Positions 1 to 12,323 of a stretch of 64,000 nt of DNA are shown in pieces. The translations under genes were made by a program, and so were the position numbers. The DNA comes from Schistosoma haematobium (lineage: Eukaryota; Platyhelminthes; Trematoda; Strigeidida; Schistosomatidae), in NCBI RefSeq assembly GCF_000699445.3, contig NC_067196.1, forward strand, positions 2,480,001-2,544,000, read 5' to 3'. The notes under the pieces are model-generated. The model saw only the letters and a list, made by a program, of their open reading frames with translations. It was not told the origin of the DNA and did not search any database. Position 1 is the stretch's first letter, and the number at the start of each line of letters is the position of its first letter.

Positions 1-319
1 TTTCGTAAAGATGCTGGAATAATACTTCTCTCTTTTCGCCTTAAGTAGCAATGCATGTTTTGGATGCGATTCTTTCTTTCCAAATGCAGAATGTCGCTTC
101 AGGAGCGGCCTGCGTTAGCGTATGATGGGGAGTGAAGTGGTTGAACGTATAGACTGCTCCACTTATTTTGAGTCTCATTAGTCTTGATGGTCTGATTTCT
201 GACAAAGTCATGGAACGGATTCAGAAGGCTTGATTGGCTCATAACAATCTGTATCATATGTGATGTGTGCGAAATATCCGTCTCCCAATAAAAGAGTTTA
301 CTCCACAGCAGTTCACTCT

Positions 320-720
320 GTTATACTTGGCGAGTGTGAAATAGTCATTAAGGATAGGAGATATTCGTAGGGTACTGATGTTCAACCATAGGTGTCCATG
401 AATCACTAGTCATGTTTTGGGACCACCGACCAAGCAACTCCAAGTTGATGATAAAGTACTAGGTAAGGATGTAAAAATGATTGGTGAGATAGTAAATATG
501 CAACAACTGAGGTGGTTGGGGCATGTGTCGCGCATGCCCCAACCACCTCAGTCTTTGAAGTCACCGACAAATTAACTGGGTTATGTTAATAGGTGTAGAC
601 AACCTGGTTGAAGCCCGCGTGATAATTGTAACCAACGGTTAGACTTTGGGTGAAATGCTCCAGAATCCTTCATAGTTACGCATGTGCACCCACTTCTTGT
701 CTACATGTAAAACCTGAGCA
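320..720 (+). mobile_element. RTE-family retrotransposon, C-terminal/3' fragment (decayed)
   Basis: Plus-strand translation around 450-545 gives the conserved RTE C-terminal stretch (VLGKD..., then [12 protein letters not shown]). The same [10 protein letters not shown] motif recurs in the better RTE copies of this window (near 26,305). The frame is broken and only the far C-terminus is present. It contains a perfect 20-bp inverted repeat at 506-552, listed as a finding. Positions 1-320 show nothing recognisable. Confidence 0.6.
506..552. repeat. Perfect 20-bp inverted repeat with 7-bp spacer
   Basis: Bases 506-525 and 533-552 are exact reverse complements, separated by tgtcgcg. The left arm is the expected RTE coding sequence for LRWLGH; the right arm is its mirror and replaces the normal downstream coding sequence. 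Confidence 0.9.
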
Positions 721-2525
721 AAGAAATCTCCCTACAGCTTTTCTATGTTTCTATACCCAACCCTTTCCTACTACCCCGGGATTCATCAAATAATTCTATA
801 TCGCTGTGCTAATGTGGTAAGACAACTTGGTCCAATACACATATGACTGAGAAAACTGATTGTGAAATTCAAGACCGTCACTGACCGAAGACTAAACCGC
901 CTTTGCAAGTTGTCTTCAATCTAACTGTGATTTTATAGGGATAAAGAGAAATAAAGTGATTGACTTATTAGAAGAATGGATCAAGAAATCATTGATAATG
1001 AAAAAAACACAAACCTCCCATATATCTATTTCGTCTAATCTTCAAGTTATCTGGTCTTATCTAACTTTTCAAGCTGGACTTAACTCAATATTTGTCTTGC
1101 CAGGCCAGCCTATTCAGCATGAACACAGGCTGATTTAAGCACTATGAAATAAAATAGTACATTTAAAGCTTATTGTGGTTTACACTCGTATTTAATTGCT
1201 GATTGAGTGGACATATTTGTTCTTTGTCAACAATGCTCTTAGTGAGTAGAGCATGATATATTTTTAAGATTGCATTAAAATAACAAACTAAGGAATCCTA
1301 TACTTAACAGGAACAAGTCTTATGACGTTCAAACCTAGTACTCGCATCTTGTATTTTACTTGTCAGTAAACCATAAATACAACAGACATTAGAATGCTCT
1401 TCGTTTTCAAATGACTGACTTGAAAAGTAGACGGATTTTTCGATAGTTCATACTTTTTACATTTGCGTATGTGAGTAAAGTCGCCGGGAGTCACACCTCA
1501 TTCAAGAATGCCAAATTACCTATATAAGTTCCTGTAGTGTTTTCCAGAACCTGATATTTATTTTCAAGTACTTATCAAACATGTTGATACCACTTGTTTT
1601 GATGCAGTTATGGTTATCCACTGCCAAGGGAATATAATCCCACTGAATATTCTAACAACTATAGCCTTACTAATATTTGAAAGCACCTACCAACTAAAAA
1701 ACTACTTACGATAATGGACAGACACCTACCATGATCTACTTGTTCATCAGTCTCACTCTCGTCACGAGTTTGTTGCTGACATTGAAACTCTCCATTTAGA
1801 TTCTAAAAATATTTCATGAAGATTTCCGCACGACTTACTGAACTCGTGTCTAGAAGCAATGAGCTAAGCAGTCCTTAAAAGAAATTTTACCTTCTTGTTT
1901 GATTCGGACAATGGCCTCTAGAGTTCTTAAGTGCTTTTTATGTGAGTAAATAAGGTCGACGACACGCTGCTGAAGCTCACAAGTCATTTTGAAAGCAGAG
2001 TTGAGATCAATAAATCGCATCTCACCAGCTAAAGTACTCGCGTCTTGTATCTGAAAATATATTATATGAAGGGTGGTGGATTTACTGTTGCCGCAAACAG
2101 TCTAAGCAACTCTCGTGAACCACTAGCCATACGAAAATGTCAGACCCGCGCCATAAATTTGACTTAATAACCCCGCTTACACTGGCCTACAAGATATGTC
2201 TAATTGGCCAAAGGCAGTCCTAGTGTTAGGTAACTTCTTTCCGGATTTGTTTGTTCTCGCTTCCTGTTGTTTGGGTATAGTTCCAGGTATCTGGTAGTGT
2301 TCAATGGTTGGTAGCCTAGAAATTCGACTATACTTATTTTGGTCAGTTAGGTAGTTTGCTGTGGATGTGCATGTCTTGCGATTTGAGTGAGTGCGTTTGT
2401 CTCAGGAAAAAATTTTTTGAATACGAGCAGCTATCAGATAGCCAGAAATTAGGTTCACTCGTTGTATGTAAAAATAACAAGATAAAAATTTGAGTGCTAA
2501 TAGAAGACAAAGGTTTCATGAACAA
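721..2525. other. No recognisable gene; anonymous AT-rich sequence
   Basis: Only short open frames occur (for example 956-1138). A stretch around 1,600-1,850 resembles a heavily decayed reverse transcriptase (a possible EYSNNYSLTNI, cf. the NYRPISLTN motif of RTs), but it is too weak to annotate. Nothing else is supported. Confidence 0.4.
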
Positions 2526-2529
2526 ATAA

Positions 2530-3633
2530 TTGAGTTAATTCAGCTTCAGTTTGGAAAGGACAAGAGGCTTGATGGCCTGTGTTAGTCCTGGAAATGGTGG
2601 TTTCTCAGTTGATCCAGCTTTCTTTTGAAAAAATCGATAGATGGAGCCTCAATCACGTGCTGAGGTAATGAATTCCGCTCGTTGATGATTCGATGGGAAA
2701 GTCGACAGTCAACTGACAAGTAATTTGTCCTGGGCTTTTGAACTTTTTTGGAGTGTCCTCGTAAATTCTCTGTTTTGGGAGACAAAAAAGTGAGAGCATA
2801 TCAGGTGCAAATTTATCACCAAGCAATTCGAAAACTGTAATCAAGTCGCCCCTAGTTCTACGGTATGACAACGTGAATAGGTTTAGCTTGGCCAATCTAG
2901 CATCATACGGAAGCTTCGCTATTCCGGGAATCAGCGTAGTTGCTGTTCTCTGAACTTTTTCCAAAAGCCCACTGTCTTTTTTTAAACAGGGGCTAGCCAC
3001 TTGTATGCAGTACGCAAGTTTAGGACGAATGAACACTGTATACGAAGTCAAAAACGTTTTAGCGTCGACATGACTAAAAGCTCTACGTATTGACCGTAAG
3101 GTTCTAAAACCTTTGGCGGCTATTGCACGGCAGTGTGCAGTAGTCTTTAAGTCTTGGCTAACGATGACTCCTATGTCATTATATGTCTGGACGACAGGTA
3201 GCTCAGTGTTATTCATCGTGTATGTATCTGTACCTTGATGACCGATATGCATCACAAAACACTTGGAAGTATTTATCGGCAACTGCCAGGTTTGAGACCA
3301 TTCAGATAACTTTTTCAGGTCATTTTGAAGTTCTAAGCTATCACTCTTACATCGTATCGTTCTCCATATCTTGACATCGTCAGCATATAGCAATGATGAT
3401 AAAAGACGAGAAAGGTCATTTACATACAAGAGGAATAGCACTGGCCTCAAAACTGTACCCTGGGGAACTCCACTAAGCACAGTTCCCCGGCTAGATAACT
3501 TTGAGTTCACTCGTACCCTTTATTGGGGCCAAACTAGGAAGTGTTTTATACACATAAATAGATTGCCTCCAATCCCGAAATTTCCTAAATTATATAATAG
3601 CCGGTTGTGCGGAACCTTGTCAAAAGCTTTGCG
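2530..3633 (-). mobile_element. Old CR1-like non-LTR retrotransposon, 3' half (RT palm, thumb and C-terminus)
   Basis: Read on the minus strand, it starts with RKAFDKVPHNRLL at the junction and runs through the RT core. It includes the turn GVPQGTVLRPVLFLLYVNDL, the catalytic LLYADDVK box (residues around 40-48 of the frame starting at 3,510) and the thumb with FIRPKLAYC and LSYRRTRGDL. It ends with a C-terminal SIDFFKRKLD tail in another frame, stopping at 2,582. There is an in-frame TAA near 3,520 and a frameshift near 2,700, so it is dead. Its 5' half lies at 8,228-9,787; the plus-strand element 3,634-8,227 sits exactly between them inside the FIDL/RKAFD motif. Confidence 0.85.
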
Positions 3634-3962
3634 CGAACTTTGAAAGTGGTAACATTTCTTCACGTAATTTAGGAATTCTTCGACTTGCTTCTTTGTAGGG
3701 TGTATTATACAGTGATTATCATCCTATTCTGTACATCGGGTACATCTTACCCCGAAAAATAAGGAAAAAACTTATTTTTATTCGACGGACAATTACCAGT
3801 TCGTATTGTACCTATTGCGGACTTAAGTCGTAAATAGATCTGCAATTTATTATACACTCACAGCCTCTTATCCTAGTATTAACCAGGTTAATACTTAATA
3901 ACAACTAATACTCAGATATTATATTTAATCTAACGAGCACTGTGCTCACTTATTTTCATATC

Positions 3963-4322
3963 ATGTCCAATAAATCCAGTAAAAGAGAAATTTCACCAAC
4001 TTCTAAGCCAAATAAAAGGTCCGAATCTGTAACCCCTACGACTGACGACTCAGAGCTTGACAATGTCGAACCTTTAACTACTGGAAAATATGTGTACTGT
4101 ACACAAATGTCTCTATCGTCACCAGATTCTCCATGTCGCAGCCCCTCTATCTCTACGTGCAGCATGCCAACGGTAATACTGGTTGACATACAAGACACTA
4201 TACCAACGTGCATTGAAAAGTCAGTACAGTCTACTAGACAGTATGTGCTACCGAAGCCTAAATCTAAAATTTCAAAAACTAAAGAGTCCAATGGTCCACC
4301 CCATACACACCAAAACACATAA
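3963..4322 (+). pseudogene. CR1-like ORF1 remnant (N-terminal part)
   Basis: This is a 120-residue open frame beginning at the second ATG (3,963); an earlier ATG at 3,942 would add seven residues. It is rich in Ser/Thr/Pro/Lys with no recognised domain, as expected of the poorly conserved first ORF. It stops at TAA 4,320-4,322. A second open stretch in another frame (about 4,373-4,617, rich in His/Asn/Pro) probably continues ORF1 after decay. The call rests on position upstream of ORF2, not on a motif. A full-length mirror open frame on the minus strand (3,956-4,318) is a codon-bias shadow. Confidence 0.45.
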
Positions 4323-4689
4323 TAACGGCTCCCATGTATAACAACAGTCGCAACTCCTCCTAGTTACGCGTAGCAGACCCCTCTCACGCTAACGTAAATA
4401 ACCATAACAGGGGCTACGAGTCTAACCATCAAGACTATTTTGTAAATAACCATACACTTCACAGTAGGCCTGTACAAGATTTTTTTGGAATAAGACCCCT
4501 AGTGACACCTCTGTTGAAGCACATAGCCCAAGTTATTTCAAACCACATGCAAACCATAAATTCGTTTCCTCCGCACAGTTTCCATCAGAGAGTACCCCCA
4601 CCCTTTCCTCCTGGGTAAACTCCCCAATCAACTTCACTAGCTCATTTGATACATCTCCCACTAAGTCTAGCTATCAAAATACCGAGCTA

Positions 4690-7608
4690 ATGAAGAACAT
4701 CCAATCCCTCACTTCAAACTCACCTCACACCCGCGAGGGTTACGACGATTTTATCCGAGATACCCTCACCCACTTTAACTTAGTAGGCCACTTGCTTAAT
4801 ATATGTCTTATCAACGCTCGATCGATCTGCAACAAAAAGACGGATTCAGCCCTGTTTGTATCCATATACCAACCATCGCTTATTATGATATCTGAAGCAT
4901 GGACTAACAGTAATATTTCCGACCGAAGTATATCTCTTGATAACTATTTTCTATATAGAAGTGATAGATTGAATGGACGAGACGGAGGATGCCTTATTTA
5001 CGCTCACTCTAGCCTAAACTCACTACTATGTGATATGCCTGAACTAAACAAACTGAAGGATTCGGTGTGGATTGTATTAAAGCCGTCGACTTCCGTTACC
5101 TTACTGCTCGGCTGTGTTTATCGTCAACCTAACGCATCAATAGATGAAATAGCAGTATTATCGGAGGTATTCACACTAGCATCATCCCTCTCATTCATAG
5201 GCAAGCTCATTTGTGGTGACTTCAATATGCCCGAAATTTCTTGGCTCCCAGTTAAAGCGCCGAGACGTAATGAATCATTTATTGAATGTCTAGAGCTTGG
5301 ACAATGGACTCAGTATGTCAATGGCCCTACCAGACATCAAAACATCTTGAACTTAGTCTTTACCAATGGCCTCATCCTCAATACTTTGTACATTGGAAAA
5401 AAGTTTCCAGGTAATGATCATAACATTGTCATATGCAGCCTTCATATAAAAGCCACAACCGGTAGACGTAAAACCGTAACACTTCGTAGAAACTATCGCA
5501 AGGTTGATTGGAATAACTTACACAATTACCTAAGAAGCACTGATTGGAGAACTTTCTTTACTTCAAACAATACCGACACATCAACCAATATATTTTATCA
5601 CAACATCAACAACATCGCACCTTTAGAATACTGTAAACCTACGTTCTCCAAAGATCTCTATATACCGGTCAGTACAAGAAGACGTCTTCAAAGACGTTGT
5701 ACTCGATTCCACAACTTAAATGACTTCCTGTTTAATAACGATGACAGAAATACCTGTCCGAACAGAAACAATAAGTAAACAAAAAGTAGTCACACAGGAA
5801 AACGTGCAGTTGAACTTAATAATAACTCCTCTGTACTCACCATACAACTCCAAAATAAACTTAAACGCTCTAAATCGAGAGGGAGTATATTCATTAAAGG
5901 CAAACAAGTATACGAAGATCCCAAACTTGTCACAGAATTATTTAGTCAACATTTTTGTTTCTCACTAACTAACGAAAAACCATTTAATGATTCAGAACCA
6001 ATCCCAGTAACTCCCTGTGAAATTACTAATGTAGAATTCAGTGTACAAAATATCTCGAAGGCAATCAGTACATTGAAACACTACTACACTGATGGACCAG
6101 ATGGTATTCCATCTAGCATGCTAAAACGTGGAGATGATGATATGTGTGTTTTGCTTCTCAAACTATTCGCGATATCACTCTCTTCAGCGTGTTACCCTAC
6201 TGCCTGGAAAACTACACATATCATTCCCAAAATTAAAACAGGACCTGAAGCAAACGTTGAAAATTACCGGCTCATAAACATAACTTCAATGGTATCCAGA
6301 GTGATGGAAAAAGTAGTTGAGGCGGCTGTAGTTCAACATCTACTTACTAACAATCTCATCTCGACCTCCCAGCATGGATTTCTTAGGTCCAGATCATGCG
6401 ATACACGCCTAGTGGACTACTTGAATGATATAACTCTGAAACGAGACGGCGGACTCCTTGTATCAGTCTTATTTTTAGACTTTACGAAAGCCTTTGATAA
6501 GGTCACACACAAAAGGCTACTCGTCAAACTAAAGTCCTTCGGAATAAACAACCCACTGTACTCACGGTTTGCTTCGTCCTTAACAGAACGTAAACAGATG
6601 GTAAAGTACAACGACTGTCTCTCGTCACCTAGACCAATCACCAGTGGAGTCATCCAGGGAAGCGTATTAGGTCCACTCTTGTTTCTTATGTATATAAACG
6701 ATATATGTAACACCATAGAATTTGGGAAACCATACTTATATGCTGATGATCTCAAAATAGTATACAGCTATAAGCCTGAGACACTAAGCGAATGTGTTTC
6801 CCAGATCCAAAAGGACCTCAATAACTTAACTATATGGAGTGAAAAATGGCAATTACCATTTAACCTCAACAAGTGCGGCATCATGCACTTTGGAAAACAT
6901 CCCTATAAGCCGCAACTTCACTTAAATGAAAGTAGAGTCCAAACACTCAAATCAGTACACAATTTGGGAATTAATTACTCAGGAAGCCTGAACTTTGAAG
7001 AACATGCCTCTTCTATTATTTCTAAATCTAAACGGCTAATTGGTTTTATAATGAAAAACTTTTTCACAACAGAGGGTAAGCTTACTCTCCACAAAATATG
7101 TGTACGACCCTCCCTTGAATACTGCTCTTTTGTCTTCTCTAATATGAATATCGCAGACAAGATAAGAGTAGATGTTCAAAGACGTTTCACACGCCAACTG
7201 CTAGGATGTAACTCAAATCTCGATTACGCAGATAGATGTAAGCATCTATCTTTAGAACCTTTATGGCACCGTAGGCTAAAAAACAATTTAATATTTCTCT
7301 ACAAAGCGATATATGGGCTCTCCTTTCTAACCTCCTGCCCGACTATCACCCACAACCCAGCCTATAGACTTAGAAACAACGCATATACACTACTTACCGT
7401 AAAACACCAAAAACAAATGCGTTGTAAGTTTTTTACAGTACGGTATAGTTTATTGTGGAACAGGCTGCCAATGCCTATCCGTAACTGTGATATGCTTATC
7501 AGATTCAAAAAGCTAAAAACCCTATTTCTAGACTCTAAAGAGTTTCAACATTTCCTTGAACTCCCGCCCACCAATGAGGCACTTTATTACGGACCGCCTA
7601 GTATCTAG
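4690..7608 (+). pseudogene. CR1-like ORF2: APE endonuclease + reverse transcriptase, one internal stop
   Basis: This ORF2 nicks target DNA and reverse-transcribes the element RNA. The APE domain (4,690 to about 5,460) shows LINARSIC, the catalytic Glu in MISEAWT, CGDFNMPEISW and a terminal NDH in place of the usual SDH. The RT (about 6,000-7,300) shows DGPDGIPSSML, SQHGFLRSRS, VLFLDFTKAFDKV, the SGVIQGSVLGPLLFLMYIND turn, catalytic LYADDLK and the WQLPFNLNKCGIMHFG region, followed by a thumb to ISKSKRL... and beyond. The two long open frames 4,690-5,778 and 6,073-7,608 are in the same frame, with no other stop between them. The only interruption is TAA at 5,776-5,778, so about 972 codons are otherwise open. 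The frame is also open upstream to 4,468, so the true start may be non-ATG or upstream. Confidence 0.85.
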
Positions 7609-8227
7609 AAAGAACAAGATTATAACAAGTTCGACTGTTACTAATATGAATATAACCAAATCACAGAATATATAGCTTATCCTTTACTATTATTCATTGT
7701 TTATTAATCATGGCCTTATGCTCCAAACCCTCACTTTCAGTTCCCAAATCTCTCTACAGGTTAAATGTACATTATTCTTCCTAAAACTCATGCCCGTTTT
7801 TATCTATTGCAAGTAGACAAATAACTCAATAAACTTATGGATGCTGATCTACTAAGGCCGATCATACAAAGCTCAAAATTTGGCCACAAAGTCTTAACCC
7901 TTGTGATATGGAACGAAAGATTTCATCCTGCACCATCCTCAAAGCCTTAGACATTCCAAAGGGACATAAGTTTGCGACATTTAGAAGCTCCCACCTTCAA
8001 TGGACCTATCCTTGACCATCAGTTGCACATTTTCAACGCAACTTTCATGAAGCGCGCCAACTGTGGTACTGATTAAAACCATCTACATTCATATCTTATA
8101 AATTATCAACCCAGTTATGTAACTTACTACAGTGGATATTGTATCATTTGTAACAATTTGATCTTGCCTGTAAACTGGCATGCCTCATGTAACAAACTGT
8201 TATTTGAGAATAAATTATTATTATTAT

Positions 8228-9787
8228 TAAATCAATGAAGGCTACGTCTACAGGCAACTTTTGGTCCTTAAGAGCGCACCAGCTTTCATGAGCCACCAAT
8301 AAGTCAGTGAGACAAGAGTAACCTATTCTGAAACCGTGCTGCTTCTCGGAAAGTATCCGGTTTTTATCGAGATACTTAAACAGCTCCTTCCGAATAATCT
8401 TTTCTAAGATTTTAACAACCACACTAGTTAGGCTAGCGGGGTGGTAATTCTCAGGTTTGTGTTTCGTACCTGTTTTTAAGACAGGACTTACTATGGCGTT
8501 TTTCCAATCTTTTGGTAAACGACCCTGCGTTACGGATAGGTTAAAGCATATACTTAAAGGGTTCGCAACGAAGTTAGATGATTCCTTCAGTAGCCTAGGA
8601 TGTAATTCATCGGGCCCCGTGGATTTACTTATGTCAAGCTTATTTAGTAGACCGAAGACATCGAGTTCTTTAATGGTCACGCTATCCAGTGTATGTGTGA
8701 GGGGATCTGTATGCGCTGATGGGAAGGGTGCTTCTATGGTGTATATATTGCTAAAGTAGTTTGGGAACACTTGAGCCTTACCAAAGTCGTCCTCCACTGG
8801 TGACGCGGCAGTACTGTCTCCCCATAGAGCAGGAATATTTCCTCTTCTTTTTGTCCTTTGGTTTATATAAGAATACAAGCGTTTAGGACATTCTATGGAT
8901 TCCTTAACAATCTTTTCTTCGTACAACTTTCTAGACTTATGGAGGGTCAAGGCACAAGTATTCCGGACTTTTCTATACTGGGATTTAGTTTCATCAGTCC
9001 CCAGTAACCTAAATCTATCCCACATTTTTCTTCTCTTACAGAGGAGGATGAGGACCTTCCCACTGAACCATGGTGGGGAGTTTCTCGCCCCCCTTGGTAC
9101 AGTCTAAGGGATGTGGGATGTAGTAACTCTTAAGTATGAATTTTGAAATGCGTCCCAGGCCGTTTCAACTGAGGACTCTGGGTCTATCGTCCAATCTTCT
9201 AACGATGCTGAGTTCATGATATCTGGTATATTTGTTTTCCAGACGTTAGGTCTGGATTGGGCTGACGCGTGCTGGTGACTGACAGTTATATGGAAGCCGA
9301 AAATCAAAACTGCGTGATCGCTTTTGCCTAGGGGTGGCATATAATGGAGGTTCGCAACGTCATCCACATAGTGAGTGAGTATGAGATCTAGTAAGGATGA
9401 TTCAATGTCCGGGTCGTACCTAGTCGCTTCTTTCATATGTTGCACTAGGGCACATGTGATAACCGCATCAACTAGTTCCTGCTCGAAGGAATTTTCTGAC
9501 GATTCAGTTCGCAGATTTTCCCAGTCTACCATAGGTGCATTAAAGTGCCCTAGGATTAGACATCGACCATTTTGTGACCAAGTATTGAGACTGTTTAGCA
9601 AGACTTCGTATACCTCACAGCTTGGACTGCGATAGACCAAACCAATCAGCAACTCTTGTCCCTTGCATTTCAAGCGGCAACTAACTAATTCACAAGTCCC
9701 ACTCTCATGGGATACACTATCGATAATGGTAAATGGGATAGCATTCCTAATGAATAGAGCTACTCCCCCTTCTTTACGCTTTTGTAT
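8228..9787 (-). mobile_element. Old CR1-like retrotransposon, 5' half (endonuclease and RT fingers)
   Basis: Minus-strand frames 9,673-9,104 and 9,025-8,228 are in register, separated by one in-frame stop (9,104-9,106). The APE endonuclease part reads RKEGGVALFIRN (9,775 downward, before the first ATG), LIGLVYRSPS, ILGHFNAPMVDW (GDFN degraded to GHFN) and GKSDHAVLIF. The RT fingers follow with STGPDELHPRLLKE, LPKDWKNAIVSPVLKTG, NYHPASLTSV and EKQHGFRIGYSC, ending at VDVAFIDL where the plus-strand element interrupts it. The element is 5'-truncated within the endonuclease at about 9,787. Confidence 0.85.
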
Positions 9788-10332
9788 TTTGTCTCAACAT
9801 TGTCCCAACTTGTAAATCTTCAAGATAACACAATATCATTGAAGATTCGTCCTATATCATGCATCATCACGATGGCATCGTCTTCGTTACTTGAAGAACG
9901 AACGTTATCAGACATGGTGTGTCTGAACTCAACTCAAATCTAAAAATGTCTTGGTTTGACCGCTTCTGAAAATTTTCACGAATTGTCGGTGTGACGCACC
10001 AGTCATTTTGTGACAGTTTGTCCTTCAAGTGCTCGCAACCTCCATCAGTGAACGATACCCCTGAAGCGTTGCCGTGGGTTTCTTGGATGGCATGAGTATC
10101 GAGGTTTTTCATATTTAAGTCATTTTTCGCTGCATTAAAAGCGCGAAGTAACTGTCAAAAGCATTAATTTAGCGTTCTCTGTTTTGTAGTGTACACGTTG
10201 GCTCTGTTGTTGCTTCGTAAATTGATATGTGATCCCAACTGCCGTAGTAAACCTGATCGAAATTTCAAGTCACCGGTAAATTTGTAGTACGTCCTTGGGT
10301 TATTATGGTTTCAAGAGATAACTTTTTTATGA
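9788..10332. other. Unassigned spacer
   Basis: An 81-codon minus-strand open frame (10,112-9,867) has no family I recognise, and its boundaries do not suggest an exon. Nothing else is supported between the CR1 fragment and the MULE remnant. Confidence 0.35.
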
Positions 10333-11860
10333 TTGATGGTTTCTGTTGGTAGTGCTTCATGCTCAAGTAACATTGCAGCCGACCTTAGCGAGGCTTTTCA
10401 ATGTATGATTCTGAACAAGCGTTTCGCATGCTTGGATGACTTTGATAGCACGCTAAAAGAGTTCCAAAAGGTATGGAAGAATAATTTTATCCCTTCTCAG
10501 ACTGCCCATACTCATTACATCCACAAGGAAAGCAAGCAGCTGAAGGATGTCAGGTTCAAATACCTGTTTGTTACGTTTCACTGTACATTTGGTGATAAGC
10601 GGAAATCAGAAGGTTTGAAAGTGAATCAAAAATCGTGAGATCTTTAACTGATATCTGACGTTTAAGGTCTAAATTCCGTAATTGACAACCAAAGTTCCGT
10701 GTAAGACTGGAGGAGCAAGGATATGTCATCAAATACTACAAAATGCTCCACAATCATCCATGTAGTTCATGGACGGTTTGTGATCCATGGACAATAAGAT
10801 TGTTGTCGGAACAAAAAGAAAACCTGAAGCCAGTAATATTGCAGTGCCATCAAGCAGATGAAGTAATAGAAAGTATTAAGGAGAGAACTGGTGAGCAGGT
10901 TACCGCTGCTGATGTCAAAGCTATGAAAATTAAACTCAACTGGTAAGTGTATATAAATGTACTTTTTAGGTTGTTGTACTCGGAAGCAGGTAGTGGATAT
11001 GCTGTGACAAAAAGGTGAAGTGAGGGAACATTTAGAAAATAGATATGTAACGAGCATACGTTTCAGTAGTTATGACCAAATACAGTTGTACAATACATAT
11101 CCAGAAGTTGTGTGTATTGACTCTACTTATAATACCAATAATAAGGAGTGTGTATATTTTTCGCTGTATCCTACTTTGTAGATATTCATTATTCCAGTTG
11201 GTTGAAACGGATGATTTTGGTCGAGGACGTACTGTAATATTTGCGTGGACGCAAAAGAAAATGCGTGCAAATGTAACCTGGATTCTTGACAAATTCAAGG
11301 AAATCATGGGAACAACAACACGGACAGAAACATTCGCTATGGACTGCGCACGATCAGAAAGCGCGGCTATCCGTATCACACACGGGCATGCAAACATTAT
11401 CCTGTGCGCCTTCAACGTAATTCGCGTCTTCCGCCATTCGCAAGATCAAAAGTGTTATATGAACTTAAGAAAATGCGTCTTGTCTATCTTGAATATGAAA
11501 CCGGTGACTAATTGTTTATGGTTGACTGAAGACGGCATTACGAGGTGGATGTAAATACGTGTGAATGCAATTGCAGCACATTTATTATGTGCCAATATTC
11601 ATGCCACTATCTGCTACTGGCATATGTTAAAAGACGAACTCTTACAGGTAAGCTTTATTAATTATGAAATATAAACTGTATAGCTCACCAACTCTTTAGG
11701 TATTGCAGCAGATGGAAGTTACTTATTACGCATAACTTTCAAAATAACACAACAACTGCATTACCAAGACGGAGTGAATTGTACATAAGCATTCAACAAA
11801 GCCAAAGAGTCAATAAGCATCGCATCATTGAGAAGTATGGTGAAAGTTTCGCGACGGGAG
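10333..11860 (+). pseudogene. MULE-type (Mutator-like) transposase with SWIM zinc finger, decayed
   Basis: The order of recognisable pieces matches MULE/ZSWIM-type transposases. First comes an N-terminal FAR1-like region (ILNKRFACLDDFDSTLKEFQ ... TFHCTFGDKRK, 10,408-10,600). Next is HNHPC followed by LKPVILQCHQADEVIESIKE (about 10,748-10,880). The first catalytic Asp lies in VVCIDSTYNTNNKE (about 11,110-11,155), followed by VETDDFGRGRTVIFAW (about 11,200) and the second Asp in FAMDCARSE and IILCAFNV (about 11,335-11,420). A SWIM motif CECNC...C...CH follows at 11,560-11,625. The pieces lie in different frames and the DDE Glu is not clear. Two short intron-like gaps are at 10,943-10,969 and 11,648-11,699. 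No terminal inverted repeats were found, so element limits are unknown. Confidence 0.7.
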
Positions 11861-12323
11861 TTGAGAAAAAAGTGAACAATTATTATTTAACAATTCTTAA
11901 TAACAACTTGTAAACTTGTTTTTCTACTTCAGTATTAATGATAATTCAATAAACTTATGCATAATTTTTATTTTTCTCTTATTCCTACTTTCATGGGGAT
12001 GAATACCAATAATATTTACGAGTAAGTGTCTATAAGAATTAGGAAAGAATAATGCCATGAACTGGCCCATGCGGCAGTGGTCTTACTTTCGCTTGTATCT
12101 ACTTTAACTAGTATATTTCTGTAACAACGTCCTTTGTGTTGTACAGTTTTCAAAGCATCTATAGTACCTTGGTATGTCAATGGGAGTAGTCCACGTAAGG
12201 TGCTGACCATGAGGTGTGACTTCTATGTTAGCTAGTTTGTCATACCATTCACGTCTAACTCGAGTAGGCCTGAAATCATTTTCGACATAGATCATCTACG
12301 TTGGTGATCTACACCATGATAAG
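11861..12323. other. No recognisable gene
   Basis: AT-rich sequence with only short minus-strand open frames (12,016-12,295). No motif or repeat of the window was recognised. Confidence 0.35.

Larger units (their letters stand above)
3634..8227 (+). mobile_element. Near-complete CR1/Perere-like non-LTR retrotransposon (about 4.6 kb), nested insertion
   Basis: The limits come from the interrupted minus-strand element. Removing 3,634-8,227 restores a continuous reading frame (AFIDL + RKAFD) in the host element. Layout: about 0.3 kb 5' leader, a degenerate ORF1 region (3,963-4,620), ORF2 with APE endonuclease and reverse transcriptase (4,690-7,608), and a 3' UTR of about 0.6 kb ending in AATAAA-like sequence and an (ATT)n tail at about 8,213-8,227. 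Short tandem 3' tails without poly(A) are typical of CR1-type elements. The boundary is uncertain by about 3 bp because of the tail repeat. Confidence 0.85.

Noticed and set aside
3956..4318. 120-codon minus-strand open frame opposite the CR1 ORF1 remnant
   Set aside because: Exact mirror of the plus-strand frame with no motif of its own; a codon-bias shadow.
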